From: Oleoguttula mirabilis | Lineage: Eukaryota > Ascomycota > Dothideomycetes > Mycosphaerellales > Teratosphaeriaceae | DNA: 64,000 nt | Direction of reading: 5' to 3' | NCBI GenBank assembly: GCA_035135055.1 | Contig: JAVFHQ010000036.1 | Span: 62,001-126,000 of the forward strand | Shown here: one piece after another, positions 1-11,100 of the stretch | Layout: each line of letters opens with the position of its first letter | How positions within the stretch are numbered: position 1 is the stretch's first letter | Program-made: the position numbers and the translations under genes | Notes under the pieces: generated by a model | What the model was told of the DNA's origin: nothing | Databases searched by the model: none | What the model saw: only the letters and a program-made list of their open reading frames with translations

Positions 1-984
1 GTACGCAGGCACTACGATGGGATGTCGCCATCTGCATGAGCTCGCCAGGTCTGCATGAGCGTCCGTAAAGGCGAGGGCTGCCGTGAACGCGCCTGCCATA
101 TTCGTCGAATGTGCTTCGTCTGCTGGCCATACACACAAAACTCGTAGGCCTCCTACTCGGACGTCGGATTTCTACGAGTCTTCATCATGTATGTATACCA
201 ACACGGCATTGTTCATGACCACGACTCGTTACCCAGCCGAGCTGCGAAACGAGGTCTTTCACCTTGCCATCATGCAAAAAGGCGCTCAACAGATGCTTCT
301 GCACTACCACGATCGATGGTATAGCCCTTTAAGATGTGGGCGGTACACTGGTGGACCTATCTAGACAGCTCTACGATAAGCGGAAATTCGGCAGGGCGAT
401 CGTATCAGTAGGATAGCGGGAAGACCATTGGTAATGAGGTACATCTGTCAGTATTATGTTACCTACCTTTGATTCTGGTGGCCTCCTAGGGTCCTAGACA
501 ATGTCGGCGTCGCAGACTGCCTGTCTCACAGATGCCAGAATGTTTTGGGTGAACATACCGCAGCGGGACAGCAAGAGCAACATGTATTCATTCACATCGC
601 CGTGCAGCATCGTCCCCAATTGGTTCAACGCCGCTCTCAAACTGCTCGCTCGTTACTGCGCAGGAAAAAGCTGATTTCCAGTCAATGAGATGTGCGTCGC
701 TCAAGGAGAGACAAAGCCAGAAGAGCAATATAAGGCAGCAATCTCGCAAAAACAGCTTAAGGCAGATACAGGACAAAGGAGCATGTGAGCAGGAGAAAGC
801 TGGGCCTCGAATGGAGACAAAGCAAACACCGAATACGTGAACCTCACTGCATCTGAAACCGTTTGGCTCACATCAGCTGCAACCTCGTCTTGCCGACTGT
901 CCACACACAACTCCGTATAGCTATAGTTGCCTCTGCACACTCCAGCAAAGAAGGGGCGTATTTGAAGACGAAAATACCGAAGTC
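1..984. other. intergenic, no gene recognised
   Basis: Only short, mutually overlapping ORFs without recognisable domains are present on either strand. The last 100-200 bases should hold the promoter and leader of the gene starting at 985. The left end may also contain the flank of a gene outside the window. Confidence 0.5.
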
Positions 985-1908
985 ATGGGAGGAGAGCACC
1001 AAGTAGTAATGGAGGAGCCTTTGAACTACGACGAGGAGCCTTCGAGCGCAGGCCGCCACGCACAGGAGCCAGGGGAGTCTTTACGTTCACGGAGAGCGAG
1101 CACGATCAGCGCAACCGTCGCCGATACGCACACGGAAGAGGGCGAGGTCGCGGGCGGCGAGGAGGCACGCGGCAGGCGAGAGATCGTTAGCGTCGGAGGC
1201 CACGACCTCGAGCTCAAGGATTGCTGGGTTGCCGCGCGTGATGGCAGAGGCTGGGACACACCGAGGACTCGCTCTCCTTCGCCACCGCCGGCACCTGCGC
1301 AATTCCAGGGCAGGCAATCCCTTGATTCGTGGATTGCGCGTCGCGATGGCCGTTCCTGGACCGCACCACCGGCACGCCGCGAGCCGCCTGGGGGTCGTGC
1401 GGGCCCGAAGCATGAAGCGTATGTTACGCCAGTAGATCGCAGACGCCAGCCTCGTGCTGAGAAGGGCGGACGCCACAAGCGAGGTCGTAGCCACGAGCGT
1501 GCAGAAGGGCGTCAAGAGGCGAACGTCCAACAGTCGACGTCGAGGGAGGCAGAGGCTCGTCGGGACATGAGACGTGACGATCCGCTGGGCAGGTCAACGC
1601 CGCAGCGTATACCTGCAGCCACCCAGCCGGAACGCCGAGCGAGGGGTCGGCAAGGCGGCAACCAGCGCGATCTCACGCGAGCGCGGAGCCGAGATGGCAG
1701 TCGCACTCCAGATCGCGTGCAGTCCAACAGGGTCGGTAAGGTGTACCAGCAACAGCGTGCGGCGAAACCGAAGCACGATGATCTCGCACAGCGCGTCTTG
1801 AACGAAGGGAAGCGGGCACTTGACGAGAGAAAGAAGCAAGCTGTGGAGCGGCGGGCGAGCTCGAAGGAGAAGGGCGACGATGAGCTCTGGCGCAGGACGA
1901 GCAGGTAA
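985..1908 (+). CDS. Arg-rich disordered protein, unknown function
   Basis: A single-exon ORF of 307 residues ending in TAA. I do not recognise the family. The protein is hydrophilic and Arg/Glu-rich with many RS/RR/RD dipeptides and a Pro-rich stretch, so it is probably largely disordered; basic clusters in the second half could bind RNA or act as nuclear localisation signals (inference). No signal peptide or membrane segment is seen. One clear pattern is an imperfect repeat near residues 80 and 115, CWVAARDGRGW and SWIARRDGRSW, which looks like a duplicated short motif. The C-terminal 60 residues (Lys/Arg/Glu/Gln-rich) could form a charged helix. The first ATG of the ORF was taken as start. 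Coding status is likely but not proven, because Arg-rich ORFs can arise by chance in GC-rich DNA. Confidence 0.55.
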   Translation: MGGEHQVVMEEPLNYDEEPSSAGRHAQEPGESLRSRRASTISATVADTHTEEGEVAGGEEARGRREIVSVGGHDLELKDCWVAARDGRGWDTPRTRSPSPPPAPAQFQGRQSLDSWIARRDGRSWTAPPARREPPGGRAGPKHEAYVTPVDRRRQPRAEKGGRHKRGRSHERAEGRQEANVQQSTSREAEARRDMRRDDPLGRSTPQRIPAATQPERRARGRQGGNQRDLTRARSRDGSRTPDRVQSNRVGKVYQQQRAAKPKHDDLAQRVLNEGKRALDERKKQAVERRASSKEKGDDELWRRTSR

Positions 1909-2589
1909 TTCTTCGGTCAAGAAAGGATCAACAGTAGTAGAGCGATCACTAGACTCACAGTAGAAGGCGCGCGTCCGTCTCTGGCGCACTCTTCTCAACC
2001 GGTATGGGCCAGCCCGCGTAGCAGAGTATGTGCCTTCTCGTGGCCTGGTCTTCCGATTGACGGTGACGCACTGACACGGGTGCCGTCAAGGTTGCCTGCG
2101 TCGTGCCCGGATTTTGGCGGCTGTTACTTGCTCCTTTTCGGGCTGTCTCTTCACCTCGGTCTCTCCCCTTCGAGACCCATGCCGATTGATTGCCCTGTAG
2201 TCGCGCATACACGCCCGACGTGCCGACGACGGGCGATTGCAGTTGCGCGAGGCGGAAGAAGAGGCGAGGTGGGACCGTCGGGGGAGTCGTAGCTGCACTC
2301 CGCTTCCGTTGATGTGGACTGCAGGATCTATATAGTACAGTATATCTCCACCAGCGTCTTGACTTGAATTCAGACAGCTCAAGGGAGAATGTGAGCACAC
2401 GCTTTACACGCGACAGGACGCCTTACTAATTTGACAGGTAAGAGTTCAAGCTCGTCGATTACATACCATCCTACTCCAGTACACAGCGCCTAGCCAAGCA
2501 GCGCACCCAACACGATTTCACACCTCATCAACGCCCTCCTCCACGAAATCAGCTTTCGCAACTCCTTCCTACGTGCCTTATCCCGTCCA
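1909..2589. other. intergenic
   Basis: No supported gene. It separates the Arg-rich ORF from the decayed DUF1295 gene, whose N-terminal part may begin here but cannot be traced with confidence. Confidence 0.4.
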
Positions 2590-3215
2590 CTGTCCTAGCG
2601 GTCGGCCTCCATATCGCCCTTGCCTTTCTGTCCATTATGACGCTTCCGGCTCGGTGACCTACATGGCCGGCACAGCCCTCTTCCTCTACTTCCCTACCAT
2701 CCTTGCGAAATACGCAGCCGGCATGCTCGCCTCCCTACCAGCATGGCCTAGCCTGCACCGACATCCGCGGCCTGCTGAGGTTTGTAGGCGGTATCACCTT
2801 CGAAGCCATAGCGGACTCGCAGAAGAGCCAGTGGATGAAGGAGAAGCAGGAGAAGAAGCACATCGAAGGGTTTCTGGCCCGCAGCCTGTGAAGCAAGGGC
2901 CGGCATCCTGACCACAATGGCGAGAGTACACTCTGGACGTGCATTGCGACGGCGGCGGCGAGTGTGATGCTCAGTAAGTTCGGGCCGGCAGGTATAGGAT
3001 GCAGTGGGAATATGGGAGCGCGGTTGAGCGCGCTCACTATTTCGGGTGCCAGCCCAGCTTTTGTCACGTTCTTGCTGCTCAAGGTAAGCTGGCAGTGAGA
3101 TGTTGCCTATGTGTGGTTGACGGTCTCTGCAGGTCTCAGGCCTGACTATGAGCGAGCGCAACTACGGCAAGCGGTAGGTGACCGTAAGGATAACAGGAGT
3201 AGAAGAAAAACACGC
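2590..3215 (+). pseudogene. decayed DUF1295 / steroid 5-alpha-reductase-like membrane protein
   Basis: The conserved C-terminal half of a fungal DUF1295 (steroid 5-alpha-reductase fold) protein is readable. A segment GGITFEAIADSQKSQWMKEK starts near 2789, followed by the region that is normally W-S-[KR]-S-R-H-P-N-Y-F-G-E. Three lesions are visible. TGA at 2889-2891 sits where the family has Trp (reads ARSL-stop-SKGRHP). The HPNYFGE motif is degraded to HPDHNGE. After a normal-looking intron (about 3084-3132) the reading KR is followed by TAG, but dropping into the next frame gives GDRKD, the usual continuation of KRYGDRKD, so one base has been lost. The retained intron argues against a retrocopy. 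The family would be an integral ER membrane protein; this copy should not make a functional one. The N-terminal part (2590-2790) is too degraded to define. Confidence 0.65.
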
Positions 3216-3796
3216 CGATGGTCGTGCCCAAGCTTTGAGCGTCATCCAAGATGCCACTCTCCCGGCCCTCAACTCGCCTGCTGACAATCAACATGACATC
3301 GCTGCCGCAGCCGCCAGACCTCCGTTCTGGGGACCTGCTTCTGACTGCTGGTGGGCTCTACGTAACACTAATAGCTGGTGGATGGATGCCAACAGACTGC
3401 TGGCCTGACATTGGCAACATGATCGAGGTGGGCGAGCCTGGCCGAGGTATGGCAATCTCGAAAGTGTCAACACTTTTGTAGCATGTCACATCAGCAAGCT
3501 TGCGACCTGGCAAGCTCTTCTGATTGCGCAAATCATACCGTAAGGCGGTGGCCATGATGCTACGTAACCCGAATACAACCCAGCACTGCCAGGTCACATG
3601 TGACTCTGCATCCAAGGGCGAATCCGGCGTTTGCGTTGCCTCTTTGGTCCACGTGCTGCAGGTCATATTCACGTGCACATGCTTTATCATGGACTGAACA
3701 CACACTTAACCACGCTGCAACGTCCTGTCATGCTACATCTGCTTTCTTCAATGGCGAAGGTCTATTTGCAACATCAAGCCTCGTCTCCCAACTAGG
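3216..3796. other. intergenic
   Basis: No recognisable coding sequence or structured repeat; short ORFs overlap in several frames. It should contain the promoter of the ORF at 3797. Confidence 0.4.
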
Positions 3797-4633
3797 ATGA
3801 CTCGCGTTCGCCACGCCAGCGACCTTGACATGACTGAAGCGCCCGCCAATACACCGGGAATGACTATTCGCACGTGGATGAGAGAGCAAGAAACCCACTA
3901 CGCCGCGCACTTGCCACATTTCCTCGCCAACTATGCGATGGACATTCCACTTCGGCCCTGGCCTCTATACGCAAATGGTGTCCTGGCAGAGACTTGGAAG
4001 GCGGAAGCGGTGCAGCTGAAAATCTACGACATCATCCTCGACATGGGCCTCACCACCAAGTGGCCGAGTCTCATCCAGCGCATGGTCGATGGTGACTTGG
4101 GGGGCACCTTGCTGCCATGCCTCAGTCTCGTTGTCCACGGGCCTCCCGTGCTTTTCCAGCACGCCGCCAACAGTGTCTACGACTATCTCATGGGCGAGAT
4201 CGGCAGTCAAGACTTCATGGTTGAGGTCTACAACGAGGCGAACATGACGGACTACTGCATGTACCCGATCACGAAGGATCAGACTGATGCGATCGGCGGC
4301 GATTACATGGTGTCTCATTTACGCCACAAGGTCATTGGAGCCACGGTTTCGACGCCAGTGGCCCTCGATGGCCTGAGCAGTATCGGAGTGCGTCGGATGA
4401 TGCCTTTGCGGTCTGGCAAGAGGCCGCCCGCGATGAAAGAGAATGACCTTTCGGACCCGGCTGAGAGTACGCTGATGGTGACATTCAGGGGTGGTACGGT
4501 TGCGGACTTTGACGGGTTGCAGAGAAGGTACGTCAAGCTGCTGAGAACGGAGGGGTTGGAGGAGAAAGTGCGGGTTCGATTGTTTGAGGATAGGCAAATG
4601 CTGGACTGGCATGGTGGGCTTGCGATGCAGTAG
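3797..4633 (+). CDS. hypothetical protein, 278 aa
   Basis: An uninterrupted ORF of 278 residues beginning at the first ATG and ending in TAG. I do not recognise the family. The composition is that of a real soluble globular protein: balanced hydrophobic and charged residues, several Trp (TWMREQ, RPWPLY, TKWPSL), no low complexity, and no signal peptide or convincing membrane helix. The middle (residues about 105-130, LLPCLSLVVHGPPVLF) is hydrophobic but short. The last 60 residues, from VTFRGGTVADFDGLQRRY, resemble a small alpha/beta unit. The ORF stands alone, so the context does not suggest a function. It could be a lineage-restricted fungal protein or one exon of a longer gene. Confidence 0.5.
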   Translation: MTRVRHASDLDMTEAPANTPGMTIRTWMREQETHYAAHLPHFLANYAMDIPLRPWPLYANGVLAETWKAEAVQLKIYDIILDMGLTTKWPSLIQRMVDGDLGGTLLPCLSLVVHGPPVLFQHAANSVYDYLMGEIGSQDFMVEVYNEANMTDYCMYPITKDQTDAIGGDYMVSHLRHKVIGATVSTPVALDGLSSIGVRRMMPLRSGKRPPAMKENDLSDPAESTLMVTFRGGTVADFDGLQRRYVKLLRTEGLEEKVRVRLFEDRQMLDWHGGLAMQ

Positions 4634-5744
4634 AGGAGTATGGACATTGCGAGCAACAAACAACCGGTCTCTTGCTGCATACTGGCGCTGAGAACAACGC
4701 CAGGCGCGTAGCTCGCGGACTTGGAGGTTTGAACATGAAGCGCTTCGGTGGAGTAACGTCACAGGACAAGTATCAAACGCAGTATTACAACAACAGGCTC
4801 ACCCCCAGCATTGTTTTAGCAGTGTCGGAGGCCTTTATCGTTTGCGCAGTTTTATCCAGCCTTCCGCTTTGAACTCGCTCACATGCTTGACACCTCGTAC
4901 ACACTACTCCTCAGCTCAGTACACGACTTACTGGACTGCAAATACTTATTTGCCAACCCTCTCCGTCCACACGTACGACCCCTCCGCCGTGCAGCATCAG
5001 CAGTAACGAACATGTCAATCATCACATTTTGTCGAGCCGCCGAACGACACCATCGCCACCTGGCTCTGAGAGTAGGAAACTTACTACGTTGCCCAGCCGG
5101 ACTACACAATGTCGAGTCCCCATTACGCTCTCATTCCCGTTTCGCCTAGAGACCTTGGTCGAACTCTACACAAGGTGTATGACGTTAATTTGCGCGCCGA
5201 CTCTTCTCACAAAACCGGCCACGGTTATCTCGAGAAATCTACGTGGTTTCCGGGAGAGAGATTTACGCCTGCAGCATCGCGCTCGAGTATGATCTTGCGG
5301 GAAGCGAGAACTATGCCGGCGTGCCGCTCGGGAGATCGGGCTTGCGAGTGTAAAGTTGCAAGAGTGCGAAATGCACGGAACACGTTACCATATACTCAGA
5401 AGCTAGCGTGCAGCAAGCGTAGACCCCCAGCAAATAGCCTCAAACAGTAAGAACTCCACAGCAGCGCCGAGCAACGACAGTCCCATCTCGTGCTGCGAGT
5501 CTTCCGAACTCAACGATAGAACTTGCGCCGTGAAGCGCCTTCGCTAAACCCTCAGTGCTTTCCCTCATTCCTTGTAGCCCCTCGTAAGACGCAAACTTGT
5601 GTATCGTGATGACTCCTCTTCAAAGCAGTTCCGAAACCGCAACACCTCACTCAACACTCCACGCCACACCGTACGTTCGCCCGAAGGCCGCAGCGCAAAC
5701 ACCGGCAGCAACAGCTCTTCTCTCTTTCAAGCTTGATTTCGCGG
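4634..5744. other. intergenic
   Basis: No gene supported. Short ORFs on both strands show no domain or conserved motif. It lies between the end of the 278-residue ORF and a minisatellite downstream of vosA. Confidence 0.4.
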
Positions 5745-5890
5745 TCCCGAGCTTCTTCGCAGTCCCGAGCTTCCTCGCGGTCTCGACCTTCCTCGCAGGC
5801 CCGAGCTTCCTCGCAGTCCCGAAGCTTCCTCGCAGCCGCGAGCTCCTTCGCAGTCCCCAGCTTCTTCGTAGTCCAAGCTTCTTCGTAGTC
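5745..5890. repeat. minisatellite, period about 15-18 bp
   Basis: About eight imperfect tandem copies of a unit such as tcccgagcttcctcgcag, with units of roughly 15-18 bp and substitutions between copies. Translated on the plus strand the 18-bp copies give a hexapeptide pattern (SFFAVP, SFLAVS, TFLAGP, SFLAVP); on the minus strand they give Gly/Arg/Ser-rich repeats. It sits just beyond the stop codon of vosA, probably in its 3' UTR or terminator region, so coding is not required to explain it. Confidence 0.75.
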
Positions 5891-6084
5891 TCGATAGTCG
5901 CAATACCCGCGTATCTCTCCGCCATCGACGTTTCTCCGCCATATATCTTGCCGATTCGAGGCGACGACTCCGGCGTGATATCGAGGGCCAGGGCGAGAAT
6001 CCAGGACAGGTCTGCTGAAACACTGTCATCGCCATCTCTCTCACCGTCAGCAACCAGGCATGACAATGACATCCCGTGCTATCA

Positions 6085-8104
6085 CTACCCCGGGTATCCT
6101 CCCGCCGAAAAAGTACTGTTCAGCGTGCTGTCACCGAGTGCAGAGTTACGATATGCGCGGAGCGGTGAGGAGGAGGTGGGACCCATGTATGACTGGATTG
6201 GATAGGGATCCGCCATACTCATCGAGACCGTGACAACGTCGGCATACCTCGAAGGGTAAGGCTGCTGATAGTAGCTTCCTGACGAGGTGCTGGGCAGTGC
6301 GGTGGCTTTTAAGTCGGATTGGATCGGTTGTGTGGACGCTGGCCCACCACTGGACCACGGAGAACCCGGGTCACTATGATAGAAGCTGTTTGTACCGAGT
6401 GAGGAGTCCACCGCGCTCGTAAGCTCCGGAACTGCGCCAGGGCCAGCGTTGGAAGTGAGGTACGCTGCGTTCTGCGATGCACCTCCCGTCATTGAGGTCG
6501 GCGTCTGGTAGGTAGCTCCCAGTTGCACTTGCGCACCATACTGCGCACTCGTGTGTTGTTGGTACCCGGTATCGAAGTAGATGTCGCGTGTGGTCATGGT
6601 GCTCCTATTGTAGAGATCGCCGGAGCTACCTGCCGATGCTGACGGTAGACTCTGCGGCAGTGATCCCGACCAAGTGTTCGTTGCGGTGGATTGCGCGACC
6701 GGAGTGGCAATCCCTTGGACCGCACCATGCTGACCGTAGTGGGAATTCTGATACGGGTCATGGACTGGCATGCCTCCGGTGCCTGACACAGGTTGGGTTT
6801 GATGGTATGCCTGATCCTGACCGCCATATGTGCGCCCTGCCGGTGCTCCACCGTTGTTGTAGTACCGCGGCGTGCTTTCCGAGTACTGTTGATACGCGTA
6901 CGGCGTGCTTTGGTCGTAATCGGATCGCTGGCGTTTGTAATTGGGCGTGCCGTGGGCATACTGTGCGCTTGAGCCTGAATACGCCGCTGCTGGAGCTTCT
7001 GGCGGCGTTGTGTCCTCGGGTGACTCCCACTGACGCTTGCTGAGATCGGGTGTTAGCCACTGCACAAACCAAGTACATGAAAGAAGGCGCAGTTGGAGCT
7101 GCTGTGCGACTGTGCGACTGTCTGGTATGCAACTCACGATCCTAATTGTCGCGTCTCTTTACGCAGTCTTAGCCTGACGCCCTGGTCCGAGAACGTGCGA
7201 GAAAGGTGGCTCGACTCTGACAAGCCCCTGAACTCCTTGCTGGGGACCACTGCTTGCTGTCAGCTTCCACTTCGTTCATGACAGCGTGCTGATACGCACC
7301 TGAGAATGGCATAGAGTCGATGGACGTAATGTACGTGCTGCCGTTCCTGCAGCTGGTCAGTAGGTGCCCAACACTGTGTACAGTGTACATCGTGAGTTGC
7401 TCACTGATCCGCGTTGAACAGGCTGAATCGGATTCGGTGACGGCCAAGCCTCTTGATGGAAAGGTCTCCGAAGACGAAAAAACCGCCGTCTGTGGGTATG
7501 GTCAGCGCCCGTCCTCTCCAGACAACACAAGACGCAACCGTGGTATGTTATATGCGTACCCTTATTGGTGACGTCTTTCAATCGGTGGAGTGAAGATGAG
7601 GTTTGTCCGATGATGTGCTTGCCGGGAACCATGTTCTCGCCCTCTTCGCCTTCCAGGAGGGTCGCGGCCGTGAACAAATAAGGGCTCACCAGCCATTGAC
7701 TGCCAACTGTGGTCAGCCTCAAAAGGCAAGTCATGGACCTGAGGGTGTCGGACTCACTCGCTTGTATCCTGGTCCATGCCTGCGCCAACCACAACATGCA
7801 TCTGGATGATGGGAGGTGGATCAATGGGCTTCCGGCCTGTTCACGGATTAGTACCTGAGTGTGACACGAGTGAGCGTTCTTTGCCGCTCAGCTGGTGCCT
7901 GTACCTTTCTCCTTGTTGTCCAGTGTGACCAGTCCCAGTTCAGGCTGCTGTCGCAAAACCAGGTGGACATTGTGGCTGCCAGCGTCGTGGTTAGCGAAGC
8001 GTCACGATGGTATGGACATGCTTATACAGCGATATGGTCGTATCTTACCTTCCCAGCGCCTGCGGCTGGGCTGCACGGGGAGGGCCGAGGTACGGCATCG
8101 ACAT
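6085..8104 (-). CDS. vosA: velvet-domain regulator, VosA type
   Basis: Velvet proteins are fungal DNA-binding regulators with a Rel-like fold; VosA governs spore maturation, trehalose accumulation and conidiation, usually with VelB. Eight exons can be joined (minus strand): 8104-8049, 7975-7905, 7836-7758, 7699-7560, 7489-7405, 7346-7300, 7249-7138, 7039-6085, giving 514 residues in one frame. Velvet hallmarks occur in order: VLRQQPE, then KGRKPIDPPPIIQM, SPYLFTAATLLE, SSSLHRLKDV, DGGFFVFGDLSI, SMPFSVVPSKEFRGL, and SRTFSDQGVRLRLRKE (residues about 20-190). GVRLRLRKE after FSDQ favours VosA over VelB, VelC or VeA. The C-terminal 320 residues are Ser/Tyr/Gln/Pro-rich and disordered, as in VosA activation regions; KRQ near residue 198 may be part of a nuclear signal. 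An ATG at 8104 was chosen because the frame runs cleanly into exon 2; a second ATG lies two codons later. The upstream non-coding tract is very long. Confidence 0.85.
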
Positions 8105-11100
8105 GAGCTCTCGAGGTTGGTCACCGAGACGCACGGCCAAGGTCACGCACGTGGCGCGTTGCGTTTGAACAAACGTTGGTTGTTCAAAGGTAGTCCAGCT
8201 GAAGAACGCAGCTTGCCTGGAAGCTTCGCTAGGTGCCCAAGAATCGAGAGGTTGTCTTGTAGTCTTGCAAGGTGCAGTGGTACTGTGCCGCTGGTAGGGA
8301 TGGAGAAGAGAAGGAAGTCAGACCAAATATTGCCAGATTAGTGGCCGCAGATTGTGCTGATTCCGACGCCTTGGATTCGTGTGAACGTAAATGATTGTCC
8401 TCGTCACCGGGACGGTACTGGTAGAGTCAGAGCGCAAATTCGGGAGAAGTGGTGGTAATCAAAGCGTGCTCACTGGATATATCGAGCCTGGGACTTGGAG
8501 TGGGTCCTGAATACCGCAAAGCGCCGTTTGTGTTGCAAGTGGGATGGAGAGTCGCGATTGTAGCACGACATTGAGGGTTTCGACGGAGCAGGTACCACGG
8601 TTGTGTGTACGGACTTTGAGGTGCTCTCTGGAAGCTGCACGTTTGGTGAAAGCGTTATGAGGCCGTCGTCGTTGCCAGTGCTGCCGGCAAGCGCACAGCC
8701 TGGTAGTTCCTTCCTCGACCGGCAAACGGTCTGCGCGAGGGCAGTCTCACAATATCTCCAACGATGATGCACACGGAATATGCAGCATCAAGATCTCGTG
8801 CGTATTAGCTCAATCACTGATCGCTCTTTCCGGGGTTGCCGACCGTTGGCCGACCAAGATCGTGGCAAGAAACACCCCGCCCCCAGTCGGTATTGGTATT
8901 TGTATTGGTATTCCGGGTAGTGGTCGCAAAGAACCAGCGTATAGTTGTTGCTTCGAAGTCTAGACTCTGAAAGTCAGAAGAATTGACGGGTTTGACAGTA
9001 CCGGGGATCGATACCCGGGTCCCGCAGGTGGACTCAGAGAAGATGGTGATACTAGAGCTTCCGTCCGCTGTCCGGTCTTGCGGACAGTGCCGCTCTCGAT
9101 AGGGTAGCGCTCTGTTCCCGGAGGGGAAGCCTGAAGGACCAGTGACGTTTACCCGGGGCAAAACAGCTGATAATGAGGCCGTTGTGTGTTCAATATCGTT
9201 GCGTGTGGGACGAAGACTCCGAACTCAGGTAACTGTAACAGTCAAGACTCTGCCCGCTGCTTGCGGGGCCTTGACCTGATTCTCGTATGGTCACTCAAGC
9301 TGGTATAGCGCTCATGGTGGGACTGAGAGTCTCTGCTATCGGATTGGTGAGATGTCTTGGAGGTTAACAGCCCGCCCGCTCGCTACCAGAGTTTTGGCGT
9401 CTGCAAATCGACAGTCCTTGCTAGATGTGGCGTGAACCTCGATGCTCCGCCTTCTTTCTGCAAGTCATCCACAGCCTAAACAGTCGGATGAAGCCGAAAC
9501 GGTTCTGGATCAGGTGGCTATAAGAGCGTCAGCGAAGTCAATGAGCTTAAGTTAAGGGTCCTAAGGCATTACCGGAATGGAAGTGCCCGCCAGCGTCCCA
9601 GCTAAGCGACCAAACATGAGCAGCGATGGCGTTAAGCCTTAAGGCAAGTTCCAGACGGCAAGTCAAAAAGGTCCACCCGAACAATTTGTTCACTCCGCGG
9701 GCTTCTATAAGATGAACTGCCGTCTTCGCTTGTGGGCTCACACTACGTTCAGCGGCGCCGGGCACGAGTGACGACCCTGGCGTCAGGCAGGCAAGCTGCA
9801 CATGCCAAAGCCCAGTCACAACCGCTTGACCCATGCGTGAGTTCCCCCGTACCCACATGGGGGGGTTACCGGGCTTGTCATCGTAAGCACTGATCAGTGA
9901 AGCAGACAGCATCATGGAAAGCCTTGCTGGAGTCGATATGGGCTACATCTCGCCTAGAGTACACCGGGCACTACTATTCCAGCACTTGGACAATGCCACA
10001 TCCCTGTTCTGCGCCTCTGTAAGTGACTTGCGAAGTTGCGCCATCGTGAACGCTGATCCTATAGCGCTACCTTTCCTGGCCTCGAACTCTGCTGTGCTGT
10101 TAAGGACCGGCCGTGCCTGCCTCCTTGCGCTGTCTAATTGCGGCCGTGTTGGCTGCTCCGAAGCACAACAGGACGCACAACTGCATTCTAGCGAGCCTGC
10201 GCTGGTCACAGGCTTGCTCAGCTGCACTTCTCGCTGTCGCCACCCCGCCCAAGGACGTTCAGGATTTGCATGAAGTTGCACAGGCCACGTTCTCACGGGC
10301 GCCGGCATGTCGACTCGTCGCGTGGCTACCCTGCTCACTGACGCTGGGGCGTCTGCAGCGCGCGAAAGAAGAAGCGAGGCCGGCCTTTGCCTCGTTGGCG
10401 ACATTGCACAGCAGCAGGCTGTGCTTCCTCTTTGAGCGAGGAGGTCGAGCCGTATACGGTTAGATTCTTTTCTGACAGCACCGATCGGCACATGGTTCAC
10501 AGGGGTCTCAAGAATTTCTGGCGGAATCCGAATCCGAGCAGAATGAATACTGCTCGACTCCTCCTCTCACGTTGCAAGCGAACAACCAGTGAACCATGCC
10601 CAAAACACAAAACAGGCCGCTCGTAAGAGCACCAGCATGACGTCCAACGGCAAGCCATGAAGCACGTCGCCGGAAATCCCCCGTCGCGACAGCCCAGTTT
10701 GGCGAAACCCTGTTCAGAGTTCAGACACCAATGTATCGGTAGAGCACGCAACGAGAGCAGGCATTATACGCTCTCCCGCCCATCCCATAGTGCGGACCCG
10801 ATATTATTGCTCGGTTGAGTCGGTTCGTCGTAATAAGCTCATAGACTCTAGAATTGTGGAATCGTAGAGTCATCACTCTAACCGGGCGGGTCTTCCCTAC
10901 CCAAGCAATGCTGGATGTTTCACTTCCGAAATAATGCCGCACTGCGTTCTCGAGGCCTGCGATTCCGCAAAGCAGCATAGATACCAGCCAACCCACGGTC
11001 CTACTGTACAAGCACGAGACACCGAACAGTCGCTTCAGCCTGCTGGATGCTGATTGGCAGAGGCTTTGTCCCCCGTGGATTTCTACTGCTGATGAGATCC

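Noticed and set aside
5597..6205. 202-codon ORF over the minisatellite
   Set aside because: The repetitive part explains the open frame, and its end overlaps the vosA last exon.
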